Below the pieces are notes generated by a model. It saw nothing but the letters and a program-made list of their open reading frames with translations, did no database searches and was not told the DNA's origin. Position numbers and translations under genes: made by a program. Below, in pieces: positions 7,271-14,828 of a DNA stretch of 46,314 bases. Positions within the stretch are counted from its first letter, which is position 1, and every line of letters begins with the position of its first letter. Source of the stretch: Taibaiella sp. (GTDB lineage: Bacteria; Bacteroidota; Bacteroidia; Chitinophagales; Chitinophagaceae); the NCBI GenBank assembly GCA_021740995.1, contig JAIOYR010000023.1, positions 1-46,314 on the forward strand. Reading direction: 5' to 3'.

Positions 7271-7672
7271 ATGGATCCAGCAGACAGTAAGCCAATGTTA
7301 GTGCCGGCAATGTTAATGATGAGATGCCCCAGTTGTCGGAAAAGCCATGTATTCATCAACAAAAGTATATTCCCTTTGAGCGAGTTGGTGTTTCTTAAAG
7401 ATGAGTGTGAGATCTGCGGACAGAAAATGAAATCAGAAAAAAACAATGGGGGAGGCATCAACTATGCACTTACCATGATTTTATTTTTCCTCAACCTTTG
7501 CTGGTACGCTCCCATATTTGGTATTTCTTACAAAGACAACAGTGTTTATTACTACCTTATCACCAGTACTATTATTGTATTGCTGGCACAGCCATATCTC
7601 ATGCGTCTGTCTCGTATCATTTACTTATACCTATATGTAGGTTTCGGCAACAGCAGGCGTGTAGAAATTTAG
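7271..7672 (+). CDS. DUF983 family membrane protein
   Basis: A 133-residue protein with two CxxC pairs near the N-terminus (CPSC about residue 19-22 and CEIC about residue 46-49), probably a small zinc ribbon. Two hydrophobic segments follow, roughly residues 65-85 and 90-112. This order is the signature of DUF983, a family of unknown function common in Bacteroidota and Alphaproteobacteria. Its zinc-ribbon end would face the cytosol. The ATG at 7271 follows a -7 box by 4 bases. The next feature downstream is the CTTTGTG array. Confidence 0.8.
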   Translation: MDPADSKPMLVPAMLMMRCPSCRKSHVFINKSIFPLSELVFLKDECEICGQKMKSEKNNGGGINYALTMILFFLNLCWYAPIFGISYKDNSVYYYLITSTIIVLLAQPYLMRLSRIIYLYLYVGFGNSRRVEI

Positions 7673-7737
7673 GCTGCTTTTTTTGTCCTGCCGCAAATCT
7701 CCTTGTTCCTATTCAAAATCACTATTCCTGCACAAAT

Positions 7738-8418
7738 CTTTGTGTCCTTCATGTCCCTTGTGGTGAATTCTCTATAGCTATACTCGACCAGCTTTGTGTC
7801 CCTCGTGTCCTTTGTGGTGAATCTAATCATGCTCTTTGTATTGAATCGGCCCCGCTTCATCGTTACACATCTTTGTGTCCCTCGTGTCCTTTGTGGTGAA
7901 TCTAATCATGCTCTTTGTGGTGAATCGGCCCAGCTTCATCGTTACACATCTTTGTGTCCCTCGTGTCCTTTGTGGTGAATCTAATCATGCTCTTTGTGTT
8001 GAATCGGCCCAGCTTCATCATTACACATCTTTGTGTCCCTCGTGTCCTTTGTGGTGAATCTAATCATGCTCTTTGTATTGAATCGGCCCAGCTTCATCGT
8101 TACACATCTTTGTGTCCTTCGTGCACTTTGTGGTAATTTTTTCGATCTTCACTCGGCCAGCTTTGTGTCCTTCGTGTCCTTTGTGGTGAATCTAATCGTA
8201 CTCTTTGTGTTGAATCGGCACAGCTTCATCGTTACACATCTTTGTGTCCTTCGCACTCTTTGTGGTGATTTTTTCGATCTTCACTCGGCCAGCTTTGTGT
8301 CCCTCGTGTCCTTTGTGGTGAATCTAATTTTTTTGTGTTAGCCTCACACTCTTTGTATTATATCGGCCCAGTTTCATCGTTACACATCTTTGTGTCCTTC
8401 GTGTCCTTTGTGGTGAAG
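7738..8418. repeat. CTTTGTG repeat array, about 10 units, 79/53-bp periods
   Basis: Copies of a 30-base core start near 7738, 7792, 7871, 7950, 8029, 8108, 8161, 8240, 8293 and 8388. The core reads CTTTGTGTC, CCTCGTGTC, CTTTGTGGT, then GAA, so it has a 9-base internal beat. Spacing is 79 four times running, then 53, 79, 53 and 95. The 79-bp unit adds a second half with CTCTTTGTATTGAATCGGCC and GCTTCATCGTTACACAT. Since 79 is 26 codons plus one base, the array gives staggered open frames that are not genes. Dispersed copies lie at 6481-6530 and 12832-12965. It fills the whole gap between the DUF983 gene and the formyltransferase. Confidence 0.95.
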
Positions 8419-8479
8419 CTAGCTTATATTCATTTTGTGGTGAATGTCATTGTCTGATTAGTTGTGTTTTCGTCAGGTT

Positions 8480-9229
8480 TCATAACCCCGTATTCAAACT
8501 GAAATACACCTTCTTTCCGTCTATTACACAATACGGTGGCTCAAACCCCGGCATAGCTGTAGCTCTGATGTGCTTTTCTATTATGTCACTCTGCCAGTTC
8601 AGGTCTATCTGCCTCAGTGTTACCATTTCATTACGAAAGTGTAGATTGGTGCCATACTTACCTACCAGTATTTGCTGTGGTATCAATTCATAGTTTCCAC
8701 TCACTACATGCGACAGAGTTTGTTTAAACAGATTGAGTGACGCCTTATAGGTGAGCTGATATAGGTCGTTTACCCAGCAATTTTCAGGTATCGGAAATCT
8801 TTTCTGAAACAGTATGTCGCCGTGGTCTATCCTGGTATCTATGCGGTGTATGGTAGTGCCAAATTCTGTTTTGCCATCTATTATCGCAAAAGAAAACTGG
8901 TTGCTGCCCCTGTACTCTGGTAGGGGAGCCATGTGCAGATTTATGGCCATTTGCCTTGCTTTATCTATATGTAGCTGCTTCAGTATTTCATGATACTGTA
9001 CTGAATAGATAATGTCACATTCCGGTAGTTCATCCAGGTTGCCTATTAGGGGGATATTATTTTGGGCGGCAAGTGTATTAAGGTCATGTTCATTGCCAAA
9101 TTCTTTGCGGGTTTTGGTCATAATGCCGCTTATTTCAATCCCCAGACTATCTTTACTGCTTATAAGGTGTGCAAGACATTCATAGCCAATGGGTTTTGAA
9201 CCGAGAAAAATTACTTTCTTTGTGTGCAT
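8480..9229 (-). CDS. Formyltransferase family protein
   Basis: A 249-residue protein with the folate-dependent formyltransferase fold (Fmt/PurN/sugar N-formyltransferase superfamily). It has a Rossmann-like start KKVIFLGSKPIGYECL. The catalytic signature INLHMAPLPEYRGSNQ holds the Asn and His, and RIDHGDILFQ holds the catalytic Asp. It is shorter than Met-tRNA formyltransferase (about 310) and lacks an obvious tRNA-binding tail, so a small-molecule or sugar-nucleotide substrate is more likely. It is transcribed divergently from a glycosyltransferase gene, which fits sugar N-formylation, but this is inference. ATG 9227-9229 is preferred to an in-frame TTG two codons upstream that lies in the -7 box. 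Confidence 0.82.
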   Translation of the reverse strand: MHTKKVIFLGSKPIGYECLAHLISSKDSLGIEISGIMTKTRKEFGNEHDLNTLAAQNNIPLIGNLDELPECDIIYSVQYHEILKQLHIDKARQMAINLHMAPLPEYRGSNQFSFAIIDGKTEFGTTIHRIDTRIDHGDILFQKRFPIPENCWVNDLYQLTYKASLNLFKQTLSHVVSGNYELIPQQILVGKYGTNLHFRNEMVTLRQIDLNWQSDIIEKHIRATAMPGFEPPYCVIDGKKVYFSLNTGL

Positions 9230-9232
9230 ACG

Positions 9233-9240
9233 CAAAAATA
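9233..9240 (-). promoter_or_regulatory. -7 box immediately before the formyltransferase ATG
   Basis: Minus-strand TATTTTTG, full consensus match, ends 3 bases before the ATG, again predicting a leaderless or nearly leaderless mRNA. The -33 element is not evident. Confidence 0.4.
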
Positions 9241-9274
9241 AGTTTAAAAAAGTTATTCTATTTTAGCAGATTAA

Positions 9275-10492
9275 ATGACGGACCGTAAAATACTGATTGT
9301 TACCAATCGGGTACCATATCCCCTCAAAGATGGTGGAAACATGGCCATGCAAGCTATGATAGAAGGCTACCACCAGGCAGGGTGGAAGGTGCATCTGCTT
9401 TCCATGAACACTACTAAGCATCATGTGAAGAGCGAAGCCCTCAAGCGGATTTTTGCTCATTTATACGCATTTACATGGGTAGGTATTGATAATGAACTGA
9501 AGTGGAAAGATGTCTTGCGCAATTTCTTCTTTGGTAAAGAGCCCGAACATGCCAAACGTTTTTATAGCGAGGATTTCAAAAGTAAACTGAAAGATGTTTT
9601 GGTGGAATTCAATCCCGATGTGGTGCAGGTCGAGAGTGTTTACCTGACTACTTACCTGCCGGTCATACGCAAGTATTCCGAGGCGGTTACCGTTTTACGG
9701 ATGCACAATATCGAGTATCAGATATGGCAGGGATTGGCGCGCAAGGCCAAGAACAAACTCAAAAGTTATTACCTCGACAACCTCGCAATCAGAGTGCGCA
9801 ATTATGAGCGTATGGCATGGAAGGAGTACGACCTGCTTCTGGCTATAACCGAGAAAGATGCACATCTGGTGCAGCGGCTGGAGACAGTTTCTAATGTTGT
9901 AGTGGCTCCTTTTAGTATAGAAACCGATAAGATCAAACCTTCCGGCATTGAGCAGTGGGTTGGCTATCACATTGGTGCTATGGACTGGATGCCCAATCAC
10001 GAGGGAATGCGTTGGTTTTTGAGCAAGGCATGGCCCAAAATTCACAGAACTACCCCAAAGTTCAAATTCTTTTTTGCGGGCAGGGGCATGTCCAAGGAGT
10101 TTAATGATATAGATGCTAATGGGGTGCAATGTATGGGCGAGGTGCCGGATGCGGATGCGTTCATAGCTGACAAAAAAATACTCATTGTGCCACTATGGTC
10201 GGGTGGGGGTATACGGGTCAAGATACTGGAAGCGATGGCTGCCGGAAAAATTGTTATTACTACATCAAAAGGTATAAAAGGCATAGAGGCAAAACCTGAA
10301 GAGCATTATCTAAGAGCCCATTCTCCCGAAGATTTTGCCAAAGCCATCAAGTGGTGCCTCGAAAACAAGACTGCTGCCGAAGCTATGGCTGCCAATGCCC
10401 GTGCTCTGGTGGTCGAGAAGTACGAGCACCACAAAGTCATAAAGAAAGTGATTGATGAAGTGGAGCGTTTTATAGCCACAAGAAGACATTAG
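9275..10492 (+). CDS. GT-B glycosyltransferase (GT4-like)
   Basis: A 405-residue glycosyltransferase. The N-terminal half starts KILIVTNRVPYPLKDGGNMAM, the nucleotide-fold acceptor domain of GT-B enzymes. The C-terminal half has FFFAGRGMS, then PLWSGGGIRVKILEAMAAGK, the EX7E-like sugar-nucleotide binding region, and ITTSKGIKGIEA. No signal peptide or membrane anchor, so it acts at the cytosolic face, probably in surface polysaccharide assembly. The donor and acceptor cannot be told. It starts 45 bases from the divergent formyltransferase gene and stands alone on its strand. Confidence 0.88.
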   Translation: MTDRKILIVTNRVPYPLKDGGNMAMQAMIEGYHQAGWKVHLLSMNTTKHHVKSEALKRIFAHLYAFTWVGIDNELKWKDVLRNFFFGKEPEHAKRFYSEDFKSKLKDVLVEFNPDVVQVESVYLTTYLPVIRKYSEAVTVLRMHNIEYQIWQGLARKAKNKLKSYYLDNLAIRVRNYERMAWKEYDLLLAITEKDAHLVQRLETVSNVVVAPFSIETDKIKPSGIEQWVGYHIGAMDWMPNHEGMRWFLSKAWPKIHRTTPKFKFFFAGRGMSKEFNDIDANGVQCMGEVPDADAFIADKKILIVPLWSGGGIRVKILEAMAAGKIVITTSKGIKGIEAKPEEHYLRAHSPEDFAKAIKWCLENKTAAEAMAANARALVVEKYEHHKVIKKVIDEVERFIATRRH

Positions 10493-10513
10493 TTCTTTTC
10501 TCCTTAGTTTTTC

Positions 10514-10548
10514 TTTGATTTATGCTGTGCTTTCTATCGCTACCTTCG
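10514..10548 (+). promoter_or_regulatory. Promoter of the small secreted protein gene
   Basis: TTTG (10514-10517), then 23 bases, then TACCTTCG (10541-10548), one base off TAnnTTTG. The box ends 4 bases before the ATG at 10553, so a leaderless mRNA is predicted. Confidence 0.45.
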
Positions 10549-10552
10549 TGAT

Positions 10553-10885
10553 ATGCAATTTGGTATCGCAGGGTTCTGTTTTTCTTTGTTTGCTATAACT
10601 GTCGCTACTCCTCATGCAGCAGTAGCTCAAACTTTGCTTAAATCATTTGAAAAGTCAATTGCTAAAGTTCCTGAGCGCAAAATACCTGTGTCTGCTACAT
10701 TTAATGAAAGGAGTTTGCAAAAGCCGGTCCCTCCCGATTTTCACACTAAGCACTTTGGCTTTTTCTGTCGTCAGGAGCTTAAGTTACAGCGGGCTAATGT
10801 GCCGGTTACTTTCCGCATAGGTACAATGGAGCAGTGCGACAAACTGGAGCAAAAAACTGCAAACATTAATTATGAGATGAGATAA
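10553..10885 (+). CDS. Small secreted protein of unknown function
   Basis: A 110-residue protein. A signal peptide is clear: MQFGIAGFCFSLFAITV then ATPHAAVAQ with a likely cut after AVA-Q. The mature part contains PPDFHTKHFGFFCRQELKLQ and VPVTFRIGTMEQCDKLE, a pattern I associate with short exported Bacteroidota proteins of no known role. Two cysteines in the mature part could pair. It stands alone, upstream of a hybrid histidine kinase on the same strand with a 125-base AT-rich gap. Function is not assigned. Confidence 0.7.
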   Translation: MQFGIAGFCFSLFAITVATPHAAVAQTLLKSFEKSIAKVPERKIPVSATFNERSLQKPVPPDFHTKHFGFFCRQELKLQRANVPVTFRIGTMEQCDKLEQKTANINYEMR

Positions 10886-11010
10886 ATATAAAAAACAGCA
10901 TGTAACTCTAATTAATTTTTAAGTGTTTTTATGAATGTTTGTCAATAAACTGTTATTGATTATGCAAATCACTAGAAATTGTAAGCTACTTTTACACGCT
11001 ACAAACCAAC

Positions 11011-12795
11011 ATGAAAAATACGCTACCTCTATTCAACTGGTCCTTAAAAAAGGTACTTGATGCTGAGCCCGATAGCTTTATCAAGGCTCGGATTCGTATT
11101 ATTTTTACTATCATTTCATTGTCATTACTTAAGTCTGTCCTTGTCATAGTTATTGGTGCTGCCAATGAAGAATGGAGACAGGTAGCCAGAGCAGTTATTG
11201 CTTTTTCTGCATATACATTGCTGCTCAAGATACTGTTATACAATCCTTCCCGCTTAAAACTACTAACACATATACTCCTCATTATTGGGATAGCGGTTAT
11301 TTGGTCCAACATATTTCTTTATGCCCACAAAATCAATTTGCCTACCATACAGTTTGTTTTCATGGTAGCATTAAGCAGCTTCTATATTCTGGGAAGCAGA
11401 TTGGGTATGCTATATTCAGTATTAGGAATGTTTCCGGTTGTGCTGTTTCTAATATTTCGTTCCAGCTTCGAACTAAACGGCGTCTCTGATACCCATGAGT
11501 TAGGCTCGCCGGGTTATGAGATTGTAGTAATACTCAATTTTATTACTATTCTCGTTGCGCATTATTTGTTTTATAAGGCTATCAATCTCAATATTTCAGA
11601 AAAAGAAAAACTTAACAGGGAATTACAGATTTCTGTTGCAGAGGCCAATAACCTTGCCGCTTCCAGGTCACATTTTCTTTCTACCATGTCGCACGAGTTG
11701 CGCACTCCGCTCAATTCAGTAGTTGGTCTTTCAGAGTTGTTGTTGTTAAACAAGCCCGCGGACCACCAGAAAGATGATCTTAGAATATTGCAGTTATCCG
11801 CTCTTGACCTTTTATCGCTGATAAATAACGTACTCGATTTTAATAAAATTGACTCGGAAAAGCTGACACTGGAGAAGGTCGCATTCCACTTGCCTGATTT
11901 TATACGAAATATATGTGATGTGCTGGGTGTAAAGGCAAACAATAAACAACTCAATTTTGTACTCAATATAGACGAGCAGCTCGAGCATACCCATGTTGTT
12001 AGTGACCCCACTCGCCTGTCTCAGGTTATATATAATCTGGTAGGCAATGCTATAAAATTTACGGAAAAGGGTAGCGTAATTATCAAATTGGATCTGATAA
12101 ACAAGACAGACCATACGGTCGATGTTTTGTTTTCGGTACAGGATACCGGAATTGGTATCTCGCCGGACAAACATGAGTCCATTTTCGAAATATTCTCTCA
12201 GGCAGAATCCAGTACAATTCGCAAGTATGGAGGCACAGGTCTGGGGTTGGCAATAGTAAAGCAGCTACTTACTCTTTTTGATACACAAATACAGGTTGAA
12301 AGTATGGAATGTAGTGGTACGCGGTTCTTTTTCACCCTGTCTCTGGCTACTGCATCACACGGTGTAGAAAAAACCATGCTAAACGAGTTGCCACAGGAAC
12401 AGGACCTGAGTCATCTCAGGATTTTGGTAGCCGAAGATGATGAAATCAACAGGCTGGTGCTGCGAAAACAATTAGATACACTGGGCATAACGCCTCTCAT
12501 TGTAGAAAATGGAGTGCTGGCTTACGAGGCCTACCAGTCCTGGGATTTTGACGTTGTGCTCCTCGACCTGCACATGCCCGTTGCCGGTGGTTACGACACT
12601 ATCAAGCGGATAAGGGCACTCTCCAGTCCTGCCAAAGCCAATGTGCAGGTTATTGCATTCACTGCATCAGTTACCGAAGAACAAAACATCCATAGTGCTG
12701 GTTTCAACGATTTTCTATACAAACCTACCAACCTCGAAGACCTGCGCAACAAACTCGAAAAAGTAGCAAAAAACATAGACAAGAAGAAGGAATAA
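11011..12795 (+). CDS. Hybrid sensor histidine kinase with receiver domain
   Basis: A 594-residue inner-membrane kinase. Residues 27-190 hold about six hydrophobic segments, with no large periplasmic domain, so the signal is probably sensed in the membrane. A short coiled linker leads to the HisKA domain with phospho-acceptor His228 in FLSTMSHELRTPLNS. The ATPase domain shows VIYNLVGNAIKFT (N box), VQDTGIGI (G1), FEIFSQ (F box) and YGGTGLGLAIVKQ (G2). The C-terminal receiver starts LRILVAEDDEIN with acceptor Asp519 in VVLLDLHMP, then TAS and the YKP lysine. No output domain or response-regulator partner lies nearby, so it probably feeds a phosphorelay encoded elsewhere. The ATG at 11011 is supported by the downstream coding start MKNTLPLFNW. 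Confidence 0.95.
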   Translation: MKNTLPLFNWSLKKVLDAEPDSFIKARIRIIFTIISLSLLKSVLVIVIGAANEEWRQVARAVIAFSAYTLLLKILLYNPSRLKLLTHILLIIGIAVIWSNIFLYAHKINLPTIQFVFMVALSSFYILGSRLGMLYSVLGMFPVVLFLIFRSSFELNGVSDTHELGSPGYEIVVILNFITILVAHYLFYKAINLNISEKEKLNRELQISVAEANNLAASRSHFLSTMSHELRTPLNSVVGLSELLLLNKPADHQKDDLRILQLSALDLLSLINNVLDFNKIDSEKLTLEKVAFHLPDFIRNICDVLGVKANNKQLNFVLNIDEQLEHTHVVSDPTRLSQVIYNLVGNAIKFTEKGSVIIKLDLINKTDHTVDVLFSVQDTGIGISPDKHESIFEIFSQAESSTIRKYGGTGLGLAIVKQLLTLFDTQIQVESMECSGTRFFFTLSLATASHGVEKTMLNELPQEQDLSHLRILVAEDDEINRLVLRKQLDTLGITPLIVENGVLAYEAYQSWDFDVVLLDLHMPVAGGYDTIKRIRALSSPAKANVQVIAFTASVTEEQNIHSAGFNDFLYKPTNLEDLRNKLEKVAKNIDKKKE

Positions 12796-12831
12796 CAAAC
12801 CAATCATTAAGAATAGCTAGTTGACCCGATC

Positions 12832-12965
12832 TGCCCTTCGTGTCTTTTGTGTTGCAACCTTTATCACTTATACATGACTTACTCTTTGTGATCTTCGTGT
12901 TTTGTGAAAACCTTTTTTCTTATTTATAACTTACCCTTTGTGTCCGTCGTGTCCTTTGTGGTGAA
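12832..12965. repeat. CTTTGTG repeat, three degenerate copies
   Basis: Copies near 12832, 12892 and 12935. The last reads CTTTGTGTC, CGTCGTGTC, CTTTGTGGT, then GAA, matching the array at 7738-8418. They fill the gap between the kinase and the SRPBCC gene. Confidence 0.85.
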
Positions 12966-12968
12966 AAA

Positions 12969-13451
12969 TTATCCTTGCTCCGCCTGTTTCTTTAATGCTG
13001 CATTCATTTGCTCGAAACCTTGCTTGGTGTTTACATCCAGCATCTTTTTCAGCAGTGGCACCAGTATTCCTCTGAAATGCTCAAAATGATGAAACGTAGT
13101 CGTTCCGTTGCCATTATCATCCAGCAGGAAAGTGTGTTCCCCATCAAACAGGTAAGGAATCATCAGACTTCCTATCCATCTGAATTCTTTCTCCGCCTCG
13201 TTTTGCAGTATCAGTGGTTTTAGTTGCATCCCTTTCTGTCCTGGTGGGCATATCATCACTGTTATTTGCTCACCCGGCATTACATTGCCCGATATTGATT
13301 TGATAAATGGGTTCCACTCTGGGTATTTGCCAAAGTCCATTAGCACACTCCATACCCTGGCGGGTGTTGCATTTATTACTATGGATGTGTAAAGTTGTTT
13401 TCCTTTCTTGATTTTCTGACCCGAAAATTTGCTTTTTGATTGCTGTTGCAT
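12969..13451 (-). CDS. SRPBCC (START-like) domain protein
   Basis: A 160-residue protein. After a basic N-terminus it shows the SRPBCC opening TSIVINATPARVWSVLMDFGKYPEWNPFIKSI, followed by an alternating strand pattern with EFRWIGSL and FDGEHTFLLDDNGNGTTTFHH, and a C-terminal helix GILVPLLKKMLDVNTKQGFEQMN. This helix-grip fold binds a hydrophobic ligand; cyclase/polyketide or AHSA1-like roles are possible but nothing fixes the ligand. ATG 13449-13451 is chosen because the in-frame sequence upstream is hydrophobic, unlike the family. A Crp/Fnr regulator gene ends about 90 bases upstream on the same strand. Confidence 0.82.
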   Translation of the reverse strand: MQQQSKSKFSGQKIKKGKQLYTSIVINATPARVWSVLMDFGKYPEWNPFIKSISGNVMPGEQITVMICPPGQKGMQLKPLILQNEAEKEFRWIGSLMIPYLFDGEHTFLLDDNGNGTTTFHHFEHFRGILVPLLKKMLDVNTKQGFEQMNAALKKQAEQG

Positions 13452-13491
13452 TATGCTGTTTTTGTGTTTTGTGATTGAATAAATGACAACA

Positions 13492-13499
13492 CAAAAGTA
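13492..13499 (-). promoter_or_regulatory. Candidate -7 box for the SRPBCC gene
   Basis: Minus-strand TACTTTTG matches TAnnTTTG, about 40 bases before the ATG. No TTG at the expected upstream spacing. Confidence 0.4.
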
Positions 13500-13540
13500 G
13501 AACAGCACAACAGCCTGAAACGATAACAAAAGATAAGAAA

Positions 13541-14149
13541 TCAGCGTTTCTGATTCTTTAAAGTACGGTTGCGAATGCGGCTGAGGCTCACAGCCGTAAT
13601 GCCCAGATAGTTTGCTACAAGGTGTTGGGGAATGCGCTCCAGTATTTTGGTTTTGTTACTGTTTAGCAGTGCCACATAGCGCTCCTCCGGGCTTTGGGTC
13701 AGCAGGCCTACCATACGGTCTTCCAGCCCCATCATTGCCCATTCTGCTATCAGCCTGCCAAAACGCTCCCAGTATATACTCACAGCAAACAATTCCTTTA
13801 GTCGGGAATACGGAAATACAAGCAGTTTTGTATCCGTAAGTGCCTCTATAGTTACCTGGGATGGATTGCCGGTAATGCAACTGATGTAGGCACTTACAAA
13901 AGCATTTTCAAAGTAGAAGTAAGTTGTTTTTTCTTCACGGTCCCTGGTATAGAAGTGGCGCATCTGACCCTCTGTTATTATCCCTACATCTTTGGCTTTT
14001 TCTCCCTCCTGTACCAGGAATTTCCCCTTTTTTACTATTCTCTCTGTAATATAAGGTTCCAGCAATTGCCAATCTGCATCGGGTATATGCGTGTGCCGAG
14101 CTATTTGATTGCGTAGCAGTTCTATTTTATCAGGACTATCAGAAGACAT
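13541..14149 (-). CDS. Crp/Fnr family transcriptional regulator
   Basis: A 202-residue regulator. Residues about 25-120 form the cyclic-nucleotide-binding beta roll (VKKGKFLVQEGEKAKDVGIITEG, then EALTDTKLLVF). The C-terminal part has the shortened winged-helix typical of Bacteroidota Crp-like proteins, ending PQHLVANYLGITAVSLSRIRNR. There are no Fnr-type N-terminal cysteines, so an oxygen-sensing iron-sulfur role is unlikely; the effector is unknown. ATG 14147-14149 (MSSDSPDK) is preferred to a GTG eight codons upstream. A TATATTTA near-match to the -7 box precedes the ATG by about 4 bases. The SRPBCC gene lies downstream on the same strand and may be its target. Confidence 0.9.
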   Translation of the reverse strand: MSSDSPDKIELLRNQIARHTHIPDADWQLLEPYITERIVKKGKFLVQEGEKAKDVGIITEGQMRHFYTRDREEKTTYFYFENAFVSAYISCITGNPSQVTIEALTDTKLLVFPYSRLKELFAVSIYWERFGRLIAEWAMMGLEDRMVGLLTQSPEERYVALLNSNKTKILERIPQHLVANYLGITAVSLSRIRNRTLKNQKR

Positions 14150-14250
14150 AGTGTAAATATAATTACTAAACACTTCTTAACCTGAGTTTCTTAGATGGTT
14201 AATAGCTTCCGTGACAATCAATTGATTTAGACATCCAACACACTAAATAT

Positions 14251-14684
14251 GCGCTCTGGCCACATCTCACTCTCTTTTGAATAGGGTCGGGGAGAGGTCG
14301 CCCACGGTTTCTGCGCTCACGCCACACCACCCTTTAGGGACGGGGTTCTACAGCGCTCACGCCACATCTCACTCTCTTTTGAAGAGGGTCGGGGAGAGGT
14401 CGCCCACGGTTTCTGCGCTCACGCCATACCACCCTTTAAGGACGGGGTTCTACTGCGCTCTGGTCACACCTCACTCTCTTTTGGAGAGCGTCGGAGAGAG
14501 GCCGCCCACGGTTTCTGCGCTCACGCCACACCACCCTTTAGGGACGGGGTTCTACAGCGCTCACGCCACACCTCCCTCTCTTTTAAAGAGTGTCGGGGCT
14601 TTGCTGCACTCACCCATCATCTCGCCTTGGGCTTGGGTTGTAATGCGCTCACGTAACATCTCCCTTCAGGGTCGGGGTTTTTTC
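14251..14684. repeat. GCGCTCAC repeat array 1, alternating 62/40-bp units
   Basis: GCGCTC(AC/TG) heads occur at 14251, 14313, 14353, 14415, 14455, 14517 and 14557, with a variant GCACTCAC at 14605 and GCGCTCAC at 14645. Spacings are 62, 40, 62, 40, 62, 40, 48 and 40, so the true period is a 102-bp dimer. The 40-bp unit contains CCCTTTAGGGACGGGGTTCT. The 62-bp unit contains CTCTCTTTTGA, GTCGGGGAGAGG and CGCCCACGGTTTCT. It lies just upstream of the TonB-dependent receptor and is open in that gene's frame, but is not part of it. Confidence 0.95.
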
Positions 14685-14828
14685 AAGCAGGATTTCAAAA
14701 TTGCACTACAGTTTAGACTGCGAGGGATTAGGTGTTCTGAAATTATCACAAACATCCACCCTTGTTTTTATACTACCTATTCCAAAATATTCCATCCAAT
14801 CCTTATCTTACCAACTCATTCCAGTATT

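Noticed and set aside
7796-8341. Tandem short genes on the plus strand
   Set aside because: They are the same frame pattern restarted every 79 bases by the CTTTGTG repeat; they have no ribosome-binding sites or independent protein character.
14277-14828. N-terminal extension of the TonB receptor
   Set aside because: The frame is open only because the GCGCTCAC repeat lacks stops there. The signal peptide at 14829 fixes the real start.
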